Positions 22,680-36,200 are shown, numbered from the stretch's first letter. The stretch is 64,000 nt of DNA from Knoxdaviesia capensis (GCA_001510575.1 LNGK01000002.1:2344144-2408143); one strand, 5' to 3'. Made by a program: numbers and translations. The notes: generated from the letters alone by a model not told the origin.

Positions 22680-23703
22680 GGCCGCGGGGGGCCGGGGACG
22701 CGGCGGGCCGCGTGTACACGGCGAGGGCCTGGGGACGCGAGCGCGGCGGCTGGCCGCCGACCACCGCCGCCATGATCCACGCCGCATCGGCCACATGCAC
22801 GCGCAGGCCGGCCAGGCCGGCGCCATACACGGCGCCAAACTCGCGCAGCGCGCGCGACCCGCTGCCCTTGGCGGAGAAATCAAACAGCATCTGCTCGGTC
22901 TGGCGCGCCTTGTCCGCCTCCGGCCCCGCGCCGGCGCCGCCGCCACCACTGCTGCTGCTGCCGCCGAGGTCGCCGTCGTCGGCAAAGTCGGCGGGGAGCA
23001 TGTCGATGCGCATGTAGCGCAGGTGGCGGCTCTGCCACGGGGTGATGGCGCGGGCGAAGGCGGCGGCGCCGATCACGCCGGAGTGGAACCAGTTCGGGAA
23101 GGCGAATTCGTTCTCGGCGTACGGCAGCGTGCGGGCTTCGGCGTACACTTGCTTGCAGGTGCGCAGCAGCGCCGAGGGGAGGCAGGCGTACGGGCGGAAC
23201 TGGCTGAGCAGGCCACGGGTGCGTTCGGCGTCGTCGGCGGCGCAGGTTGACGGCGACGTGCTGCGGCGGCTGCTCGTGGTGGCGTTGGTGGAGGCGGTGA
23301 TGCTGGTGTACTGGCTGGAGCTGGAATGCGAGGACCCCGAGGCGTCTTCATCAGCAGCGGAGCCGGACGACGACGAGACGACGCTGCGGGCATCGTCGGC
23401 GAGGAAGGCCGGGACGGCGGGTGCGGGGGGCTCAACCTTCTCGGTGAAGTACGGGAGCAGCTTGGGCACGGGGTACCACGGGGCGAGCTGGACCGGGCGG
23501 ATGGGCGACATGCGGAACATCCAGTAGTACACGTTCAGCCGGATTTCGGCGGGGAGGTCGAGGAGGCGGAACGGTGGAGGGGGAGACGAGGGGTCCATCT
23601 CGGCGGGGGTGGTGGTTGTTCCGAGAGGATTACAAGGAGGCGACAAGGAGAACGAGTTGCCTGCCGCGGCGTGGATGGGAAGGCTGATCTCGATGGCAGA
23701 CAT
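22680..23703 (-). CDS. 2EXR-domain protein, 3' end lost in gap
   Basis: Starts MSAIEISLPIHAAAGNS at 23703 and is open for 341 codons until the gap. The fungal 2EXR motif set is visible: FRLLDLPAEIRLNVYYWMF at about residue 45, then after a Ser-rich spacer LPSALLRTCKQVYAEARTL and ENEFAFPNW at about 175-200. A spacer of Ser/Gly/Ala follows, then REFGAVYGAGLAGLRVHV. 2EXR proteins are abundant in Pezizomycotina, resemble F-box-type substrate readers in layout, and have no well-defined biochemical role. The frame cannot be extended across the unknown bases; sequence left of the gap is AG repeat and does not look coding, so the true stop is probably within or just at the gap. Confidence 0.82.
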
Positions 23704-26273
23704 GATGGTGGGAGGAGAGTCACGGGGACTGAATAAGGGGGATGTGTGAGACCCAGAAGCTCAGAGAGTGTAAGTAGATGTGCGAAGTGTGTTAGGTCAA
23801 GAGCGAGAGGGTGTCTTAAGCGACAACAGGAAACGGGAGGCCCGGCGAGTTATATATCAGTGGGAAGCATTTATATCGACCACGTATCTCAAGACCCCTG
23901 CGCAGGATGTATGAATACTCACGGCTCGGGGTACACGGGACGTCTGACACACACCGCGGAGGGAGAACAACAGGGGAGGGCAGAGTAGTGTGGCCGGAAG
24001 CAAGACGACGTGGACGGAGGGTGGAGGTGGAGGTGGAGGTGGAATCACGGCGGCTCAGCCCAAGCACAGCTGGGCAGAAAAGGGACCAGACACTTGGCGT
24101 GGGATGGACAGCCACATTGGACGAGATTGGGACAGCTGTAGCTGTATGTAGACATATGTCGGTCGAAGGTATGTGGAAGTACTCGTATAAGTGTTTTTTG
24201 GGGTGTGATGTGAGTGGATAACAGAGAGCGGGAGATAGACGGAACCATGACGATTGTTGAATAGTCGTGATATCACTGCTCTTCCCAGCGACCTGGTCTC
24301 GTGTTCTTTTGCATGCCTCTCTTCGTCCCACCCCGGCTACGGCAGTGCGGCCGGCGCATCTCGGACACAAATCATGTTTGGAGAGAATAGGACCTTAACT
24401 GGGGTGAGGACAGTGGTTGGCGCATTGATCGGCCTCTTTTTTTTTTAATTTTCATTTAATTTGAATTTTTTTGTTTAAAGAACCAGCACATGCACATCAC
24501 ACACACACACTGTGTACTTATACCACCGCCAGGAGAGTTTTCTCCTCCTGTCAGACCGGCGGAAACAACATTGCGGCTGGGAATCGAGGCGATTCCAAAT
24601 CTACGGAACATATGCAGAAGGTCTCTCCAATAGGCGAGCCCGAGCTCCGACTCGGGGGGCTGGCTGGCCAAGAGCACAACAGCAACAATATCAGAAATAA
24701 CAAGAGGGTGAGATTGACGTTGCAGCCCAATAGAAGCGAGAAAGTGTCCCGACACTGGGTACTGGGCTACTCGTATAGTTTAAGGATATTGTATGTCTTG
24801 CTGTACTACTGGCTTCTTCAGCCCACCGTAAGCCGCATTGGGGAAGTTGGGATCTTTTTTTTTTTTTGCCTCCCCCCGTACTTTCGTCCCAGGGTGCCTC
24901 AGCTTTTGGTCCCGACAGAGGCAAAACAAAGCTGTTACTCCTGGGGTGTCTGTAAAAGTCGCCGAGATGAAATGACGGTGGTTTTGGGTATACTGGGCTT
25001 GGCTGGCGATGAGAGCAAACGGAATAGAATAAAATTAAAACAAATCAAATAAAGCGAGCTGAATAACTGTCTGCCTTGGAGGGAAGGCCGGTGAATCGGC
25101 CGGGACCAAGTCCTAGACTCACGTCTGACAAGTTATTGGCCACACCGCCGTAAACGATCTCTCCCACATACACGCCAAGTGCATGCAGTTTCCAAGGACC
25201 GCAAGAAGGGAAGAACAACAACACCCAAAGTCTGCAGTGTTCTGTTGTCTCCTTCTCACCATGGCAGACCTCCTTCGCTCTCTGGCCAGATCTTGGCCAT
25301 CTAGAACGAGATCCTTCCGGCCGTGTCAGTCGGAGCTGGCTGCTCGTGCCGGCGGTTTGCCGCCCGGACCACCACGGGCTCGCCCTTGCTAGTGAGACGC
25401 CACGGCGGAGCGTCTTCGCCAGGTGTCCTCCGGCTTGACGCTATATTTTCTCTCGCTCAAGTCAAGGATGGCAACGGCCGTTATTTGACAAGTTGTTCAA
25501 TATCATCAATTTTACCTGACAACCCTTTGGGGAATTGCCTCTCTCTGAGGTAAGACGGCGGAGTGACGCCGGCGGTTCCTATGCGCACGAGGGTAAGTAA
25601 GATGAAATAAAAAACCCCTGCCCCCTATAACACTCGTAGTTGGCCTGATAATCCCCTAATATTGGCTGGCGAATATGCTGACACTGCCGGGGACTTGGAA
25701 CTTGGCCTACGAATAGGGCTGACGGTGCGAGAGGCTGGCATAGGAGCATGTGGAACCAAGTACAGACGTTCACGTATCTTCTATCTCACACATCACGGTA
25801 ATGCGTAGCCCGCCGAGATGAGCTTGAAACATGTCCAAGGAAGATATAAGGTCCATTCGAGTCAATATTTGTTCTTAATATAAAAAGGCAGGGGAATAAC
25901 TAGTTCCCCGCCCGTAACTTTCACCAGTGCCAACATACACCAAAAAGAGACTATCCAGGACGCCGGTCCAAACACAAGCACGCGGAGGAAAGGACAGCAA
26001 AAAAAAAAAAAAAACGAAGAGAAAAGAGGAACTCAAAAGGACAGAAGACAGTGAGGAGGAGGAGGAGGGTTCATGAGGAAACCCGGAACCCAGGACAAAC
26101 AGAAATGCGCGTATCAAGAAAAAGAAAATTGTACATAGCGTAAGAATGACTGACGTTGCAAACGAAATCACACAGGACGAAAGTAAATCAGTGCCAGATA
26201 CAAGACAAAGAGACTCATCATATCTAGAACAGACAGCCGAGAGACAAGAGCCGCGAGGAGAGGCAGACGGAGT
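23704..26273. other. Intergenic 2.6 kb, no gene seen
   Basis: Upstream of the 2EXR gene and 3' flank of KEX1. AT-rich patches (24430-24480), a T run near 24857-24868, an A run at about 25999-26014 and small frames such as 24471-25052 (+) without motifs. No RNA gene recognised. Confidence 0.5.
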
Positions 26274-28399
26274 CTAGTGATTCGCGACTCCGTTGGTCGG
26301 CTTGCTCTCCTTCCGGTCATCGTCGGTGTCGGCCCCGATGCTGTACCGGCGCTGGGGGTCGGCAGTGCGCGGGGTCTCCAGGTGGAGATCATCCAGCTCG
26401 CTCTCGTCGAAATCCCCGGCCTCGATATCGCGACTCGCGCGGGTCCTCCGGAACCGCTCGAGTCCGGAGCCCACTGGCGCGGCCCGCCCAGCCATGCCGC
26501 CATTCGGCGGCGGCGCACCACCCGGGTTTGCCGCCAGGCCTTGGTACCCGCGGGTCTTGCGGCGCTCGCGCCACACCCAGTGGCCCCATACCCCAGCGGC
26601 CACGGCAACAATCACGAGCACGATGGTGCCCGATCGCTGGTAGGCCTCCCACTTGGCCTCGGCGATGGCCTTCTCGTGGTCGCTAGGGGTTTCGCTGGCC
26701 GGAGGAGCAGGAGCCGGGTTGGGGTTCGAGTTGTCGATGGGCCCAGGGCTGGCGTCTTCGCCCTCGAGGTGGCTGTCGATGGGCAGCGCAATGCTCTTGC
26801 GCGTGACACCCATGAAACGGTCCAGCATGTTCCGGGTGCGGCGCGAATGGTCGAAGGGAACCATGTGCGACGAGTTGTACAGCACCACAAAGGTGAGGTT
26901 ACGAGCCTCCTGCCAGAAGCCGGCAGCCTCGCTCTCAACAGTCCACTGCTTGCGAGGAGCCCAGTTACCGGGCGTGACCTCAAAGCCCTTGCCACCATTC
27001 CACTCCATGTTGCCGATGAGGGCCTCGGTTCCCATGTAGTTGCAGATCACATCCTGGTCTCCCGAGAAGAGCATGATCGGAACGTGCTCAAGAATTTCCG
27101 GCAGAAGGTCGATGGAGGGCGTGGAGTTTCTGGCATGGAATTGCGAGCCCACAGCTCCCGAGCATTCGGTCCACCCGAAGCTACGGTCTTTGTTCAGATT
27201 AAGAGCCTGGGTAACAGATGCCTTGCGGAGATAGGGAGTGACGAAGGTCAGATCCGGGGGCCAGTTCATGCCACAGGCAGGGTAGGTATCAGTGAGGCGA
27301 ACGTCGTATATGTTGAAGCAGTTGCGGGTGCCGTCCTTGCCGACGTCCAGAGTGAGCCGCAGCGCATCGGTCAGGATGGCTTCGCACTCATTGATCGAGA
27401 CAGAGGTGCTGTGCGACTGGAGCAGGTTCTGGCAGATCTTCCACTGCTGTTGGAGCTGGTCGGCGGTGGATGTTCCCTTTTTGACAATGTTGCTCTGGTA
27501 GAGAAAGGGGAGGTATGATTCGTATTGCTCCTTGGGGGAGATCCACGCGTTGCCCATGAGCAGGCCCTGGAGATTCCACGGGTTCTCGCCGGCGTCTTTG
27601 TTCCGATCGAGGATGGCTTTCGCGATATAGGGGATATACTGACCGGCATACGACTCGCCGGCAATGTACAGCTGATGGACAGAAGAAAAGAAGCGGTTTG
27701 TTAGAGAAGGAACTTTTGACTAGGATGCACAGACATGAAGGGGAAAGGAATCGTCATACATCGTTATGCTCGTGCTCAGGGAAGACGGTGAACCACTTCT
27801 CAAGGAACTTGATGAAGTGATCCGCCATTTCCGGGAGCTCATGCAAGTAGCTGTTGGTATCAACAAAGCTGAAGCCGGTTCCGACCGGGTTATCAACAAA
27901 GAGAAGGTTGGCGAACTCGTTCCATGATCCGTTGTTGTAGACAAGGGTGTCGGCGTCCTTTAGCCGGTACGGGCCAATCTCCATTAGCGCGCCATCTTCA
28001 GAGCTACATCCCGGGCCGCCGTTCAGCCAGATGACGGTTCGCGGGCGGTCGATTGTGTGTTGGGCGGCAAAGTGCCAGAAAAAGAGGTTTCCGTGATGAT
28101 CGGGGTCGACCTCGAGATGTCTAGAGAGAGATCCGTAGCACAGAGGTGGCGCGGTTAGAACAGCAGTTACTTCCAACTAAACACCGGAAGGCAACACAAC
28201 AGCAACAACTCCGCGATAGCAGGCAAGAAAAACACCAAACTCACCCAGCATGCATCCGAATGGCCGGCTGTACCGGAGCTCCGGGCAGGTTGTTGACATA
28301 GAAGTCGGCAGCTGATTGCGCCGAGGACAGCGAAACCAACGGCAGAACGGCAATCAGCGCGCGGCCAACACGGCCGAGCGACAGCCGGGACGGAGACAT
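26274..28399 (-). CDS. KEX1: Pheromone-processing serine carboxypeptidase KEX1 (3 exons)
   Basis: Exons 28399-28245, 28120-27760 and 27671-26274 join in phase to 637 residues. Introns begin GTGAGT and GTATGA and end CTCTAG and CATCAG. A signal peptide (VGRALIAVLPLVSLSSAQS) leads into the S10 peptidase domain: WLNGGPGCSSEDG near 90; GESYAG with catalytic Ser179; GDQDVICNYMG with Asp377; SSHMVPFD with His441. Then come an acidic/Pro-rich stalk, one membrane segment at about 521-540 (GTIVLVIVAVAAGVWGHWVW) and a cytoplasmic tail ending in acidic/Thr-rich sequence. Known family role: trims C-terminal Lys/Arg from peptides in the late Golgi after Kex2 cleavage, including mating pheromones and other secreted precursors. 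The layout (catalytic domain, TM, acidic tail) fits KEX1 rather than vacuolar carboxypeptidase Y. Divergent from SFM1 across about 1.1 kb. Confidence 0.95.
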
Positions 28400-29529
28400 G
28401 GTGGTTGGCGCGGTGGAAGGCACCAGGCCGGATCCCCCGTCTGTTCTCTCTGTCTGTGAGGGTTGAGTCGAAGCAGCTCGATTTTTGCTCGCGTGGTCAC
28501 TGGTCAAGGGGTGGAAGAAGATATGCGCAGTTGGGAGGTGGGTGGCCAAAGTCCAGATGTGATGACGACGACCTTGGGCCGGAGAGTTTCTCACTGAAAG
28601 CCTCGTTCTATCTCTGAAACAGGAGACACGAGGACTCAGAAACAAACCAAAAGCCAAGCAGTTTCTATCAACTGTGGCGCAGTAAGACTTTCGGTGATGG
28701 TGGTGATGTTTTGGTGAAGTTTGTAAGAGGAGGCTCAAGAAGCCAGATTCATTCAGCAAGAACACATTTTGGCAGGTGCGACAGATGAAGCGTTCCTTCC
28801 CTTAACTGAAGTGGCTGGTCGATATGATTGGCCGGATTGATGTTTCTGTGGGGCGCGGCACAACTGAAACCTGCTCAGCTAGACCCTAACCCTAATATAG
28901 ATCCACGCTCAGAATGAAAGGACAATGGACAGGTATTTAGAAATCCTAACTTACGTGTCTTTTCATGTGTATATGTCAGTTCGTGATATCTGTCATCTTT
29001 ACAGAGCCGTCGACAGTGCTGGGCGCAGACTACACTATCACCAAAGCAGTCCTGAATAACAATATATGCAGACATGCAAACTGCCGATAGCCATTGGCCG
29101 AGGGAAAAAGCATCAAATGAGTAGAAGATCCCTCAGAATTTCGGGTCAGAGATCACTGCCGGACACTATGAAACTGCTCTGCAAGGGACGCAAATCGACC
29201 AGAGGCTGGGCCGTTCTCCTATTTCTGCGTTCCAGGGCATTATCATATCTTAGGGTTGGGGTTGCGGTTTTTCCATGGAATTGCCTGGCTAGAATTTGCG
29301 AGGAGTAATCATCTCCACGAGACCTAAATTTTCATCAAATCCAGACTTGGTTTGAATCCTTGGATTTTGCAGAAAAACTTTAACCTCCATCTTATCTTTC
29401 TACTCGAATATTACGTTGGCCCCCAGTTGCTTGAACGACTTCCCAACAGGTCTGACTCAAGCAGTGAACCATTCATCCTCATAGGACGTCCGATAACTCA
29501 TACGATCCGGAAAGTGCCCCAAAGTCACC
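28400..29529. promoter_or_regulatory. Divergent KEX1/SFM1 intergenic region
   Basis: 1.13 kb between divergent start codons. A perfect double telobox ACCCTAACCCTAAT lies at 28884-28897, and TTAGGGTTGGGGTTG at about 29250. No gene seen. Its promoter role is inferred from position. Confidence 0.5.
28884..28897. promoter_or_regulatory. Double telobox (CCCTAA x2)
   Basis: Two head-to-tail CCCTAA units, the canonical fungal telomere hexamer, in a shared promoter. Too short for a telomere relic; more like a binding site for a telobox factor of the Tbf1 type. The binding protein is inferred, not seen. Confidence 0.45.
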
Positions 29530-30420
29530 ATGTCCTCCAACAAAACATATATCGTCGAGCACCTGGACGAGGAGCTCGGACCCTGGTCCGAGTTGGAGTA
29601 TACTACAATTTCCCGGGAGACTCATGCTGCAGGGGGCAAGTTTGTTCTCTCATCGCTCCCTGCTGCGTTTTCCGTTCCCGGGTCGTTGGCTTCGGAGCCG
29701 GCGTTCCAGGCCGAGCGCCGGAGTGTCGAGGAGATCTATGCTAGCGACAAGTCCCGGGTGTGTCTCTTGGACCCGGCCGCGGCGAAGGACTTGAGCCCCG
29801 AAGACGGCGAGACATTCGATGTGTTTCTCTTTGGTGGTATCTTGGGTATGTGCTTTGCCCCTCTTTGCTCGGAGCGCTTTGGACCCCTGACTGACTTTTC
29901 TGTGTATATTAGGCGACCACCCACCAAGAGGTAGAGATTTGTCGCCGTGAATGTATCTACGGTAAAGTTGTATCTGACCTCGTTCCATCTAGATCGGACA
30001 TCGGAGCTGCGGAAAAAGGGCTTCGAAGGCCGACGACTCGGCCCTGTTCAGTTGACAACTGATACAGCTGTCAGAGTGACTCGACTGGTTGTTGAAGGCA
30101 AACGTATGACAGACCTGCTAGGAACTTGTGAGCTGATTGAACTCCAAAACTGACAAACTTCCCTGTCGGCATAGAACTTCTGGATAAAATCGACTATGTT
30201 GACTTTCCCGAGATCAAGGTGAACAAGCACGAGTCGATTGAGATGCCTTTCCGCTACGTCAAGACGACCGACGGATCCCCCATCATGCCCGAGGTAAGGC
30301 ATATATATTTGTGCCGTCCTATGCATGACGACGACATGACACTGACTCACCGTGATATACTAGGGCATGGTCGATCTCATCAAGAATGATGCAGACAAAG
30401 GAATCGACGATCTGCTATGA
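29530..30420 (+). CDS. SFM1: SPOUT-family protein methyltransferase SFM1 (5 exons)
   Basis: Exons 29530-29845, 29913-29930 (18 bases), 29993-30103, 30175-30293 and 30364-30420 join in phase to 206 residues. All introns are GT-AG (GTATGT, GTAGAG, GTATGA, GTAAGG). The protein begins with YIVEHLDEELGPWSELEY, typical of SFM1/DUF431. FDVFLFGGILG then joins through the micro-exon GDHPPR to DRTSELRKKGFEGRRLGP, followed by QLTTDTAVRVTRLVVE, KIDYVDFPEI and IEMPFRYV. These are the SPOUT knot residues for S-adenosylmethionine binding. In yeast Sfm1 methylates an arginine of ribosomal protein Rps3; the same role is inferred by homology. Missing the 18-base exon would delete the signature G-D-H-P-P-R motif. 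Confidence 0.93.
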
Positions 30421-30888
30421 TATGGCCCTGTGTTAGACCGGACCACCTCCTAAAGCACGGGAGAGGCTTCTGCTCAATATATCACCATATTACAGCATAC
30501 TGACGCCCCATACCTTGAGAGTGAACGGTAGTAGCCAGCTGTAGGACGAAACCACCAAGGAAAGGAGCCACCTGTGTACTGAAAAAAAAAAAAAAGGTAT
30601 CAGCGAAACCACCCAGAGGCGCAGACACAGACACAGACCAGAAGGTTGTCCTTGTGTCCGGCCAGATATGGGCTCCCCCCACCACCTTACTGATTCCAGA
30701 ACCACAGAGACATTTCCCAAGAAGTGGAAAAGAAAAACACCTTGCCGTGTTCACGTCTCCCCACGTCGCATGAAATCAGAGACAGTTTTCAATGTCCCGA
30801 TTGCTCCTGGTCGAAAATTCTCCGGACTGAACGAGTAACTTACGTTGTCTGCTCACCGATGGCTGACGAACACTGTGTGCCACAGATT

Positions 30889-30908
30889 GTGTGTGTGTGT
30901 GTGTGTGT
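30889..30908. repeat. (TG)n microsatellite
   Basis: Pure TG dinucleotide run. Confidence 0.9.
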
Positions 30909-33172
30909 CTGTGTGCTTTCTTGCTCTTTCTCCTCAACCGTGTATCACCACTCTCTGAGATGGCTGGAGGGGGGAGTGAGACGAGATTCTTGTCCGCTCC
31001 CGTCTTGTATAGCTCAGCGTTTACCAACGCCAGGCTCGAAGCTACGCTCGCTGGATACACGTCGGCCGTGTATATAGGTAAGTCACGATATATCGTCTGC
31101 CAGAGTCACACATCATATCCTCGTTGACGATTGCACAGATGCAACCCCAACAACAGCGACAACACAGATGGACGAGAGGACACCGGACTGCTTACACAAA
31201 CAGGCTGTTCCCTCCAAGATTCCACGTTCACAACCCACCGGAGCCTGGTGAACCTAGGGCCAGGCCATCGACCAGGAGCCTGTGGTTCATGAGCAGCCTG
31301 TGGTTCAACCTGGGGCGAGGATCAGAGAGGTGGAAGAAGCAACAATAGGGCTGATGGTGATCTGGAATCGATTCGCCGGTGGATATCCGCACAAGAACGA
31401 ATCTGTGGCTGGCCAACAAAAGAGGAGCTGTGGGATGGGAGGGACGATAGCAAACCAGCCTATGTGGCATTCGCCATGCCGGCTCCCGGGAATCGAGGAA
31501 ACATACGATGAACGGGTTCATAGACCGGGAATGCTCAACACGGTCAGGGCTCTGGACACTGGACACTGCATTATCCTACCTAAGAAAAGTCCCATAGTTC
31601 CAATGTTTCTACATTCCGGGGTTTGCTGACGTGGCCTTGTCCTCCCATCCCACTTGCGCTCACCTGTTCCGATGTTGCCCATTCAGTTCCCACCAAGGAC
31701 CACCCTCCCCGAGAGTCCTGGCAGTCGAGTCTCCAGCAGGAAGCCATAAGCTGCTCCTGATTCAGGCCTGATATCCCAGGCTCCGGGCCTACAATATGGC
31801 TCCGACATAGCTCTTGCAAAAGGCGTCTCAACCTTGGTTGGGGCATGATATGATGGGTGGGTTACGGCACTGATGGGACATTTGCATCCCAGATGTCGAC
31901 ACCCAGGCAGAAGAATGGACAGCAAATCAAAGCCAAGCAAACTAGATGAGTTGGACGTTCGGACATGATGTGTATGCATGTCATGCATGAAGGCGTTTTG
32001 GATGAGGAGACCCAAGCCCAAGAGTAACTACGGGATATTTATTTTTCCCATCGGGACGCGCGGGGGGCAAAAAGAAAGGCGAGACTTCGTTGTCACTCCA
32101 TCCCATGTTGCCCCAGTCGATGAAGACGATTTACTGGTCCAGAAGCCCAAAAAGGCCCAATGCTACATCGGATAATTTCATGGTTCCTTTTGATCTTGTC
32201 CGCCATCCTTCCACGGCATCCAGAATGAGCGCAGAAGCACGGTGCACAACACATGAGAAAAAAACAAGAGGAAGCAGGCAAGAAGAAAAGAGGGACGGGC
32301 AGAGCAACACCTGTGATACACGAGAACAACAAAAGTCAGAGGAGAAGAAACTGCCCGCTACGATAGCAGTGGAATAGGGGGGTGGTGACACAGCCGGCCA
32401 ACAAAAACAACAACAAGGAATGGTGGGCAGACTGCACACCCCCCCTCGGAGAAAGACGCCAACACAGCAGTCCATGCTACGGCCGCATCGGAGGCCAACT
32501 CTGTTTGGCAGGGCGTGCATCTGACACTGAGTCTGGGTGCATACATGCCTTGTTGTTCTTGTCGGTGGTCTGGAGTGGTTGTGCCGCTCACGCTTATCCT
32601 CCACCGTCTATGTTTGTTGCTCCTATCACCGTGGCAAATAAATGCACCGGATCCAGATAGCGGATGGGCTGAGAGGGAAAGAAGACAGAAAGAGAGACAA
32701 GGGAATTCACGGACCGAGTGCAACATGAAGAGGGGGGAGAGTCACTATTTGCTGTTGGGGGTGTTTTCTTTTGCCACCTAAGACACAATACCCTTCTTAT
32801 GGATGCAGCCCACGAGAACAGAAGGGCGGCGAAGTGGCCAACGGCGGCTGGGCTGGGCCAGAAGAGAAGCAGAGACACGACAGAGACATGAGGAGCATCA
32901 GAGACATCACGACAAGGTCACCACTCACCCACTTCCGCCTCCTTGGACGCAACCTCTTCCTCTCTCTCTCTGCTCTGTTTGACTCTCCCTCTTCTCTTCC
33001 CCCTATTCAAGCCACCTCGGCGGGGAGACAAACAGGACAAGAGAGAGACAAAGATACAGCGGACAACAACCACTCACTGCATCTCTGGGGAGGGATTTTT
33101 GGTTCGCTCGCCGACTACTGTGGAAGGCCGAGGCAGAAGTGCTGGCGTCGTCTAACAGAAGCATGCATCGGT

Positions 33173-33174
33173 GA

Positions 33175-33219
<45 letters not shown>
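33173..33219. repeat. (AC)n microsatellite
   Basis: AC run of about 23 units with a single T interruption at 33181. Confidence 0.9.
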
Positions 33220-33221
<2 letters not shown>

Positions 33222-36200
33222 CTGCACAGTCCCGACGGGTGATGACAAGCCCAAGAGGAGTACGAGGCCACCAGAATCCTCACCACCAAGTGGCGTTCGC
33301 CGGGACTATTCTATTCCTAGAGCTGGCCTTCACACCATTTCATCCTCGCTATACCACCTGGCCATCGCTGCAACCCCCCTAACTTGATACTGCTAGCTCT
33401 ATGTGTAACACAAGACGGTATGTTTACTGTTTGCAAAAGGCCTATGGCGTTTGCTCTTGGAGGCTGTTTGTGTGGGCTACTAGTTGCTGCAGCTTTCACC
33501 CAGAACTGATGAAAATATAGAAAAGACAGCCAGAGTGACAGTGCTGGCGAGTCTGTCTCATCCACACCTTGAATCGGGCTATATGGGGGGTTGGTCTCGA
33601 AACGTGTGGCCATCCCACATCGTCGAGACGAACAGAGACACACAGACACAGAGTCTCTCGTGGTATTCTCCGGACCTCCTAACAACTGATAAGCACCGCC
33701 GGCTTACCAGGTTGGTCTGCTTTTCCTTTGCGAATCAGATGCCCACCTATGAACTCTTGAGCCACGCCACATGGACTTATGGGACGATGGCAAGCAGAAA
33801 ATGGAGAACGACGGAGCTGCTGTACAAAAAACAAGGCTCCGATGCGAGACGAGCCGGGAACTGGAATTTGTTCACCTCTCTGGCAACACAGCTGGATGAC
33901 GAGATTTCATTTTGGAGATTGGCATGGTACAGAGAGATGCCAGCGTATGGAAAAAGAAACCGGAGAGAGATATGCCTTGGAAGGAGGACATGGTCATGAT
34001 GGTATGGCCCGGGTAGTGTGTTGTGTGTGTGTGGCCGCACACGGAAACAGCTTCAATCGTGGCCCAGCAAACAAGCCCACCACAATGGACGTGGAGCTAC
34101 ATGTAACTCGGGCACATAGAGGCCGGGATGTCGCCTGAGGCCAAAATCCAAATCCCGGCCGACGAATACAAACGGTCGCCGACTGGCATCGTGGTGGACG
34201 GAAGCTCTGATCTTGATCTATCTCCCGTGGCTAGACTTCACCGGGGGCCACCGTTAAGGTACGGTGCGCCCGCCTGTGCACCACACAACAGGCCGAAAGC
34301 CAGCTGGCGACCACCACGCCCCCGCTCCATCCCCACGCAAGCACACAGACACACGAACACGCCGCTACGCCTATTCCCATCTAGGAAAGCATAGCCTTCC
34401 TTTCTGCTCCTGTTACGTTCAGGGTGTGTGAAAGGATGGCGAAAAAAACAGCCAAATGGATGGTGGTGGCAGAAGTCCCACGAGGATTCCGGGCTGGAAT
34501 GTGCGGGGGAGGGTAGAAGAATGAGAACGAAAGAGAGGGAAAGCTACAGGGGGTGAATCCAAGAGACAGGTGGAGAGGGAGGGAGGAGGAGAAAGGCAAA
34601 CAGAGCCAGACGCAGCCAGCATGAGAAGTGAGGGGAGGCCAGAACGCCCATAAAGGCGGAGAACGCATGAATTTGGCCTGGCAGAAGCCCGGTGCACCAG
34701 CGACACCCCCCTTCCATAAACGGGCGGGCTCTGGAACCCGGGTTTCCGTGTTTCTTCTCTTGCAGGCAGTTATGTTTGGCGTTTTGGCGTTTGGTTTCCA
34801 AGTTTATAAAAGTGTAAATCTCTCCTTAGTTCTCTCCACAGACTAGAGACACAGAGAAGTTGTCCGGAGCAGCTGGCTGTGGTGGTGACTTCTGGCATCA
34901 TAGTCGAGTATAGCGTAGGACTGATATGAATGCGAAGCATATCGGCTTTTTATATCAATGCCTGAATGCACATCCCGTGGTCTCTGTGTATATATATATA
35001 TCAAGTCCTAGCTATAGCATCTAACATCATGGCACTGTGTCGTAGTCGTGTTGCAGAGCGCGCTTGTGAGGCAGCGCAAACCATGGGAGCTACGGCGGCA
35101 CAGTTCTCGTTCGCTGGTCGGCGAACTACTCATGTGGTTGCCATGCAAGTCTGTATACTACCACTCCGTTATCCTTCATGTACTTGCATTCGAACTGATA
35201 TTGGGGGGGCGGCTGATCGATTCAGGTTTAGAGGCAGCCACGCATGACGGAGGCCTGATCCTCTGACCTCTGAGCAGGGAGGAGGGGGAGAAGTGTGGCG
35301 GTTTGACTCATGCTAAGGCTGTCTGGATTGCTAACCTGATCACAGTCTCTTGACGTTTCCCAGGACACGCGGGACGGGACACATCGAGAAACCCAGTGAC
35401 GTGACAATCCGGTACATCTCGAAACCTAGCTTTCTTGGGTTTCTTCCATTACAGGACTTTTTTCGTCTAGTGTCAAGCATGAGAAGCATCCGAGCTTTTC
35501 AGCTAGGCCGGAGTTTTCGTGAGCGGAGCGGGATGAAGGGAGTTGAGCTCTCAGAAAACAACACAGAGATCGGGTGTCTGAGGGCAACATATCGATCAGA
35601 AGTGTGGTGATGAGACGAATGAGGGCTGGGAAAGAGACAATCGGGAGAGGGAAATCACTTGGGAGCAAGGGTTTCAGAGTTGCTTTTTGGGGGGGGGGGG
35701 TGATGTTCGTGGGAACGGGCTTCAACTGGGACACTTCGAGGTTGGCAACGGTTGTCTCTATATTGCCTTTCCAAACATTATAACAGCATCAATAACCCAA
35801 CGGTGATGTTTCTCGTTCTCGGAAACATGTTAGGTTGAGTATCCGAGAAAGGCCAGTGTCATTCACACATGATATACAAATGTGGAGGGAACAAGTGCCA
35901 GGAAAGAGAAAAGCATAGGGGGAACATGGAGACGAAGAGAAACAAGATTATTTTGGGGCCATTCCCGAGGAACACAGGCCCCAAACCAGAGCAGATCAAG
36001 AGAGGAGACCTCACAGGTTGGGGCGAAGAGATCAACTTGGACGTGTTTGGAGTGCTGTCATGGGAACTCTGGCCAGCTGGAGACAAGTACGCGATGGAGC
36101 ATACAGCCAAAAAGGGAACCAAGCGAGTGAAATAAGAGTTGAACCGACCGCTGGAAACTAGGACAAAGGCAGGGCCGGGAAGAGCAGAGACAGAGAGTTG

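Noticed and set aside
26277..27518. 413-codon plus-strand frame opposite KEX1
   Set aside because: Antisense shadow; KEX1 frame has the full catalytic triad and domain order.
28884..28897. Interstitial telomere scar
   Set aside because: Only two CCCTAA units, and the same motif recurs singly or doubled in many promoters, so a binding site is more likely than a fusion scar.
33173..33219. CRISPR-like or satellite array
   Set aside because: Plain dinucleotide repeat without spacers; no CRISPR expected in a fungus.
33484..33999. 171-codon plus-strand frame in the desert
   Set aside because: No family resemblance and no codon bias like the real genes of the window; likely chance in 16 kb of noncoding DNA.
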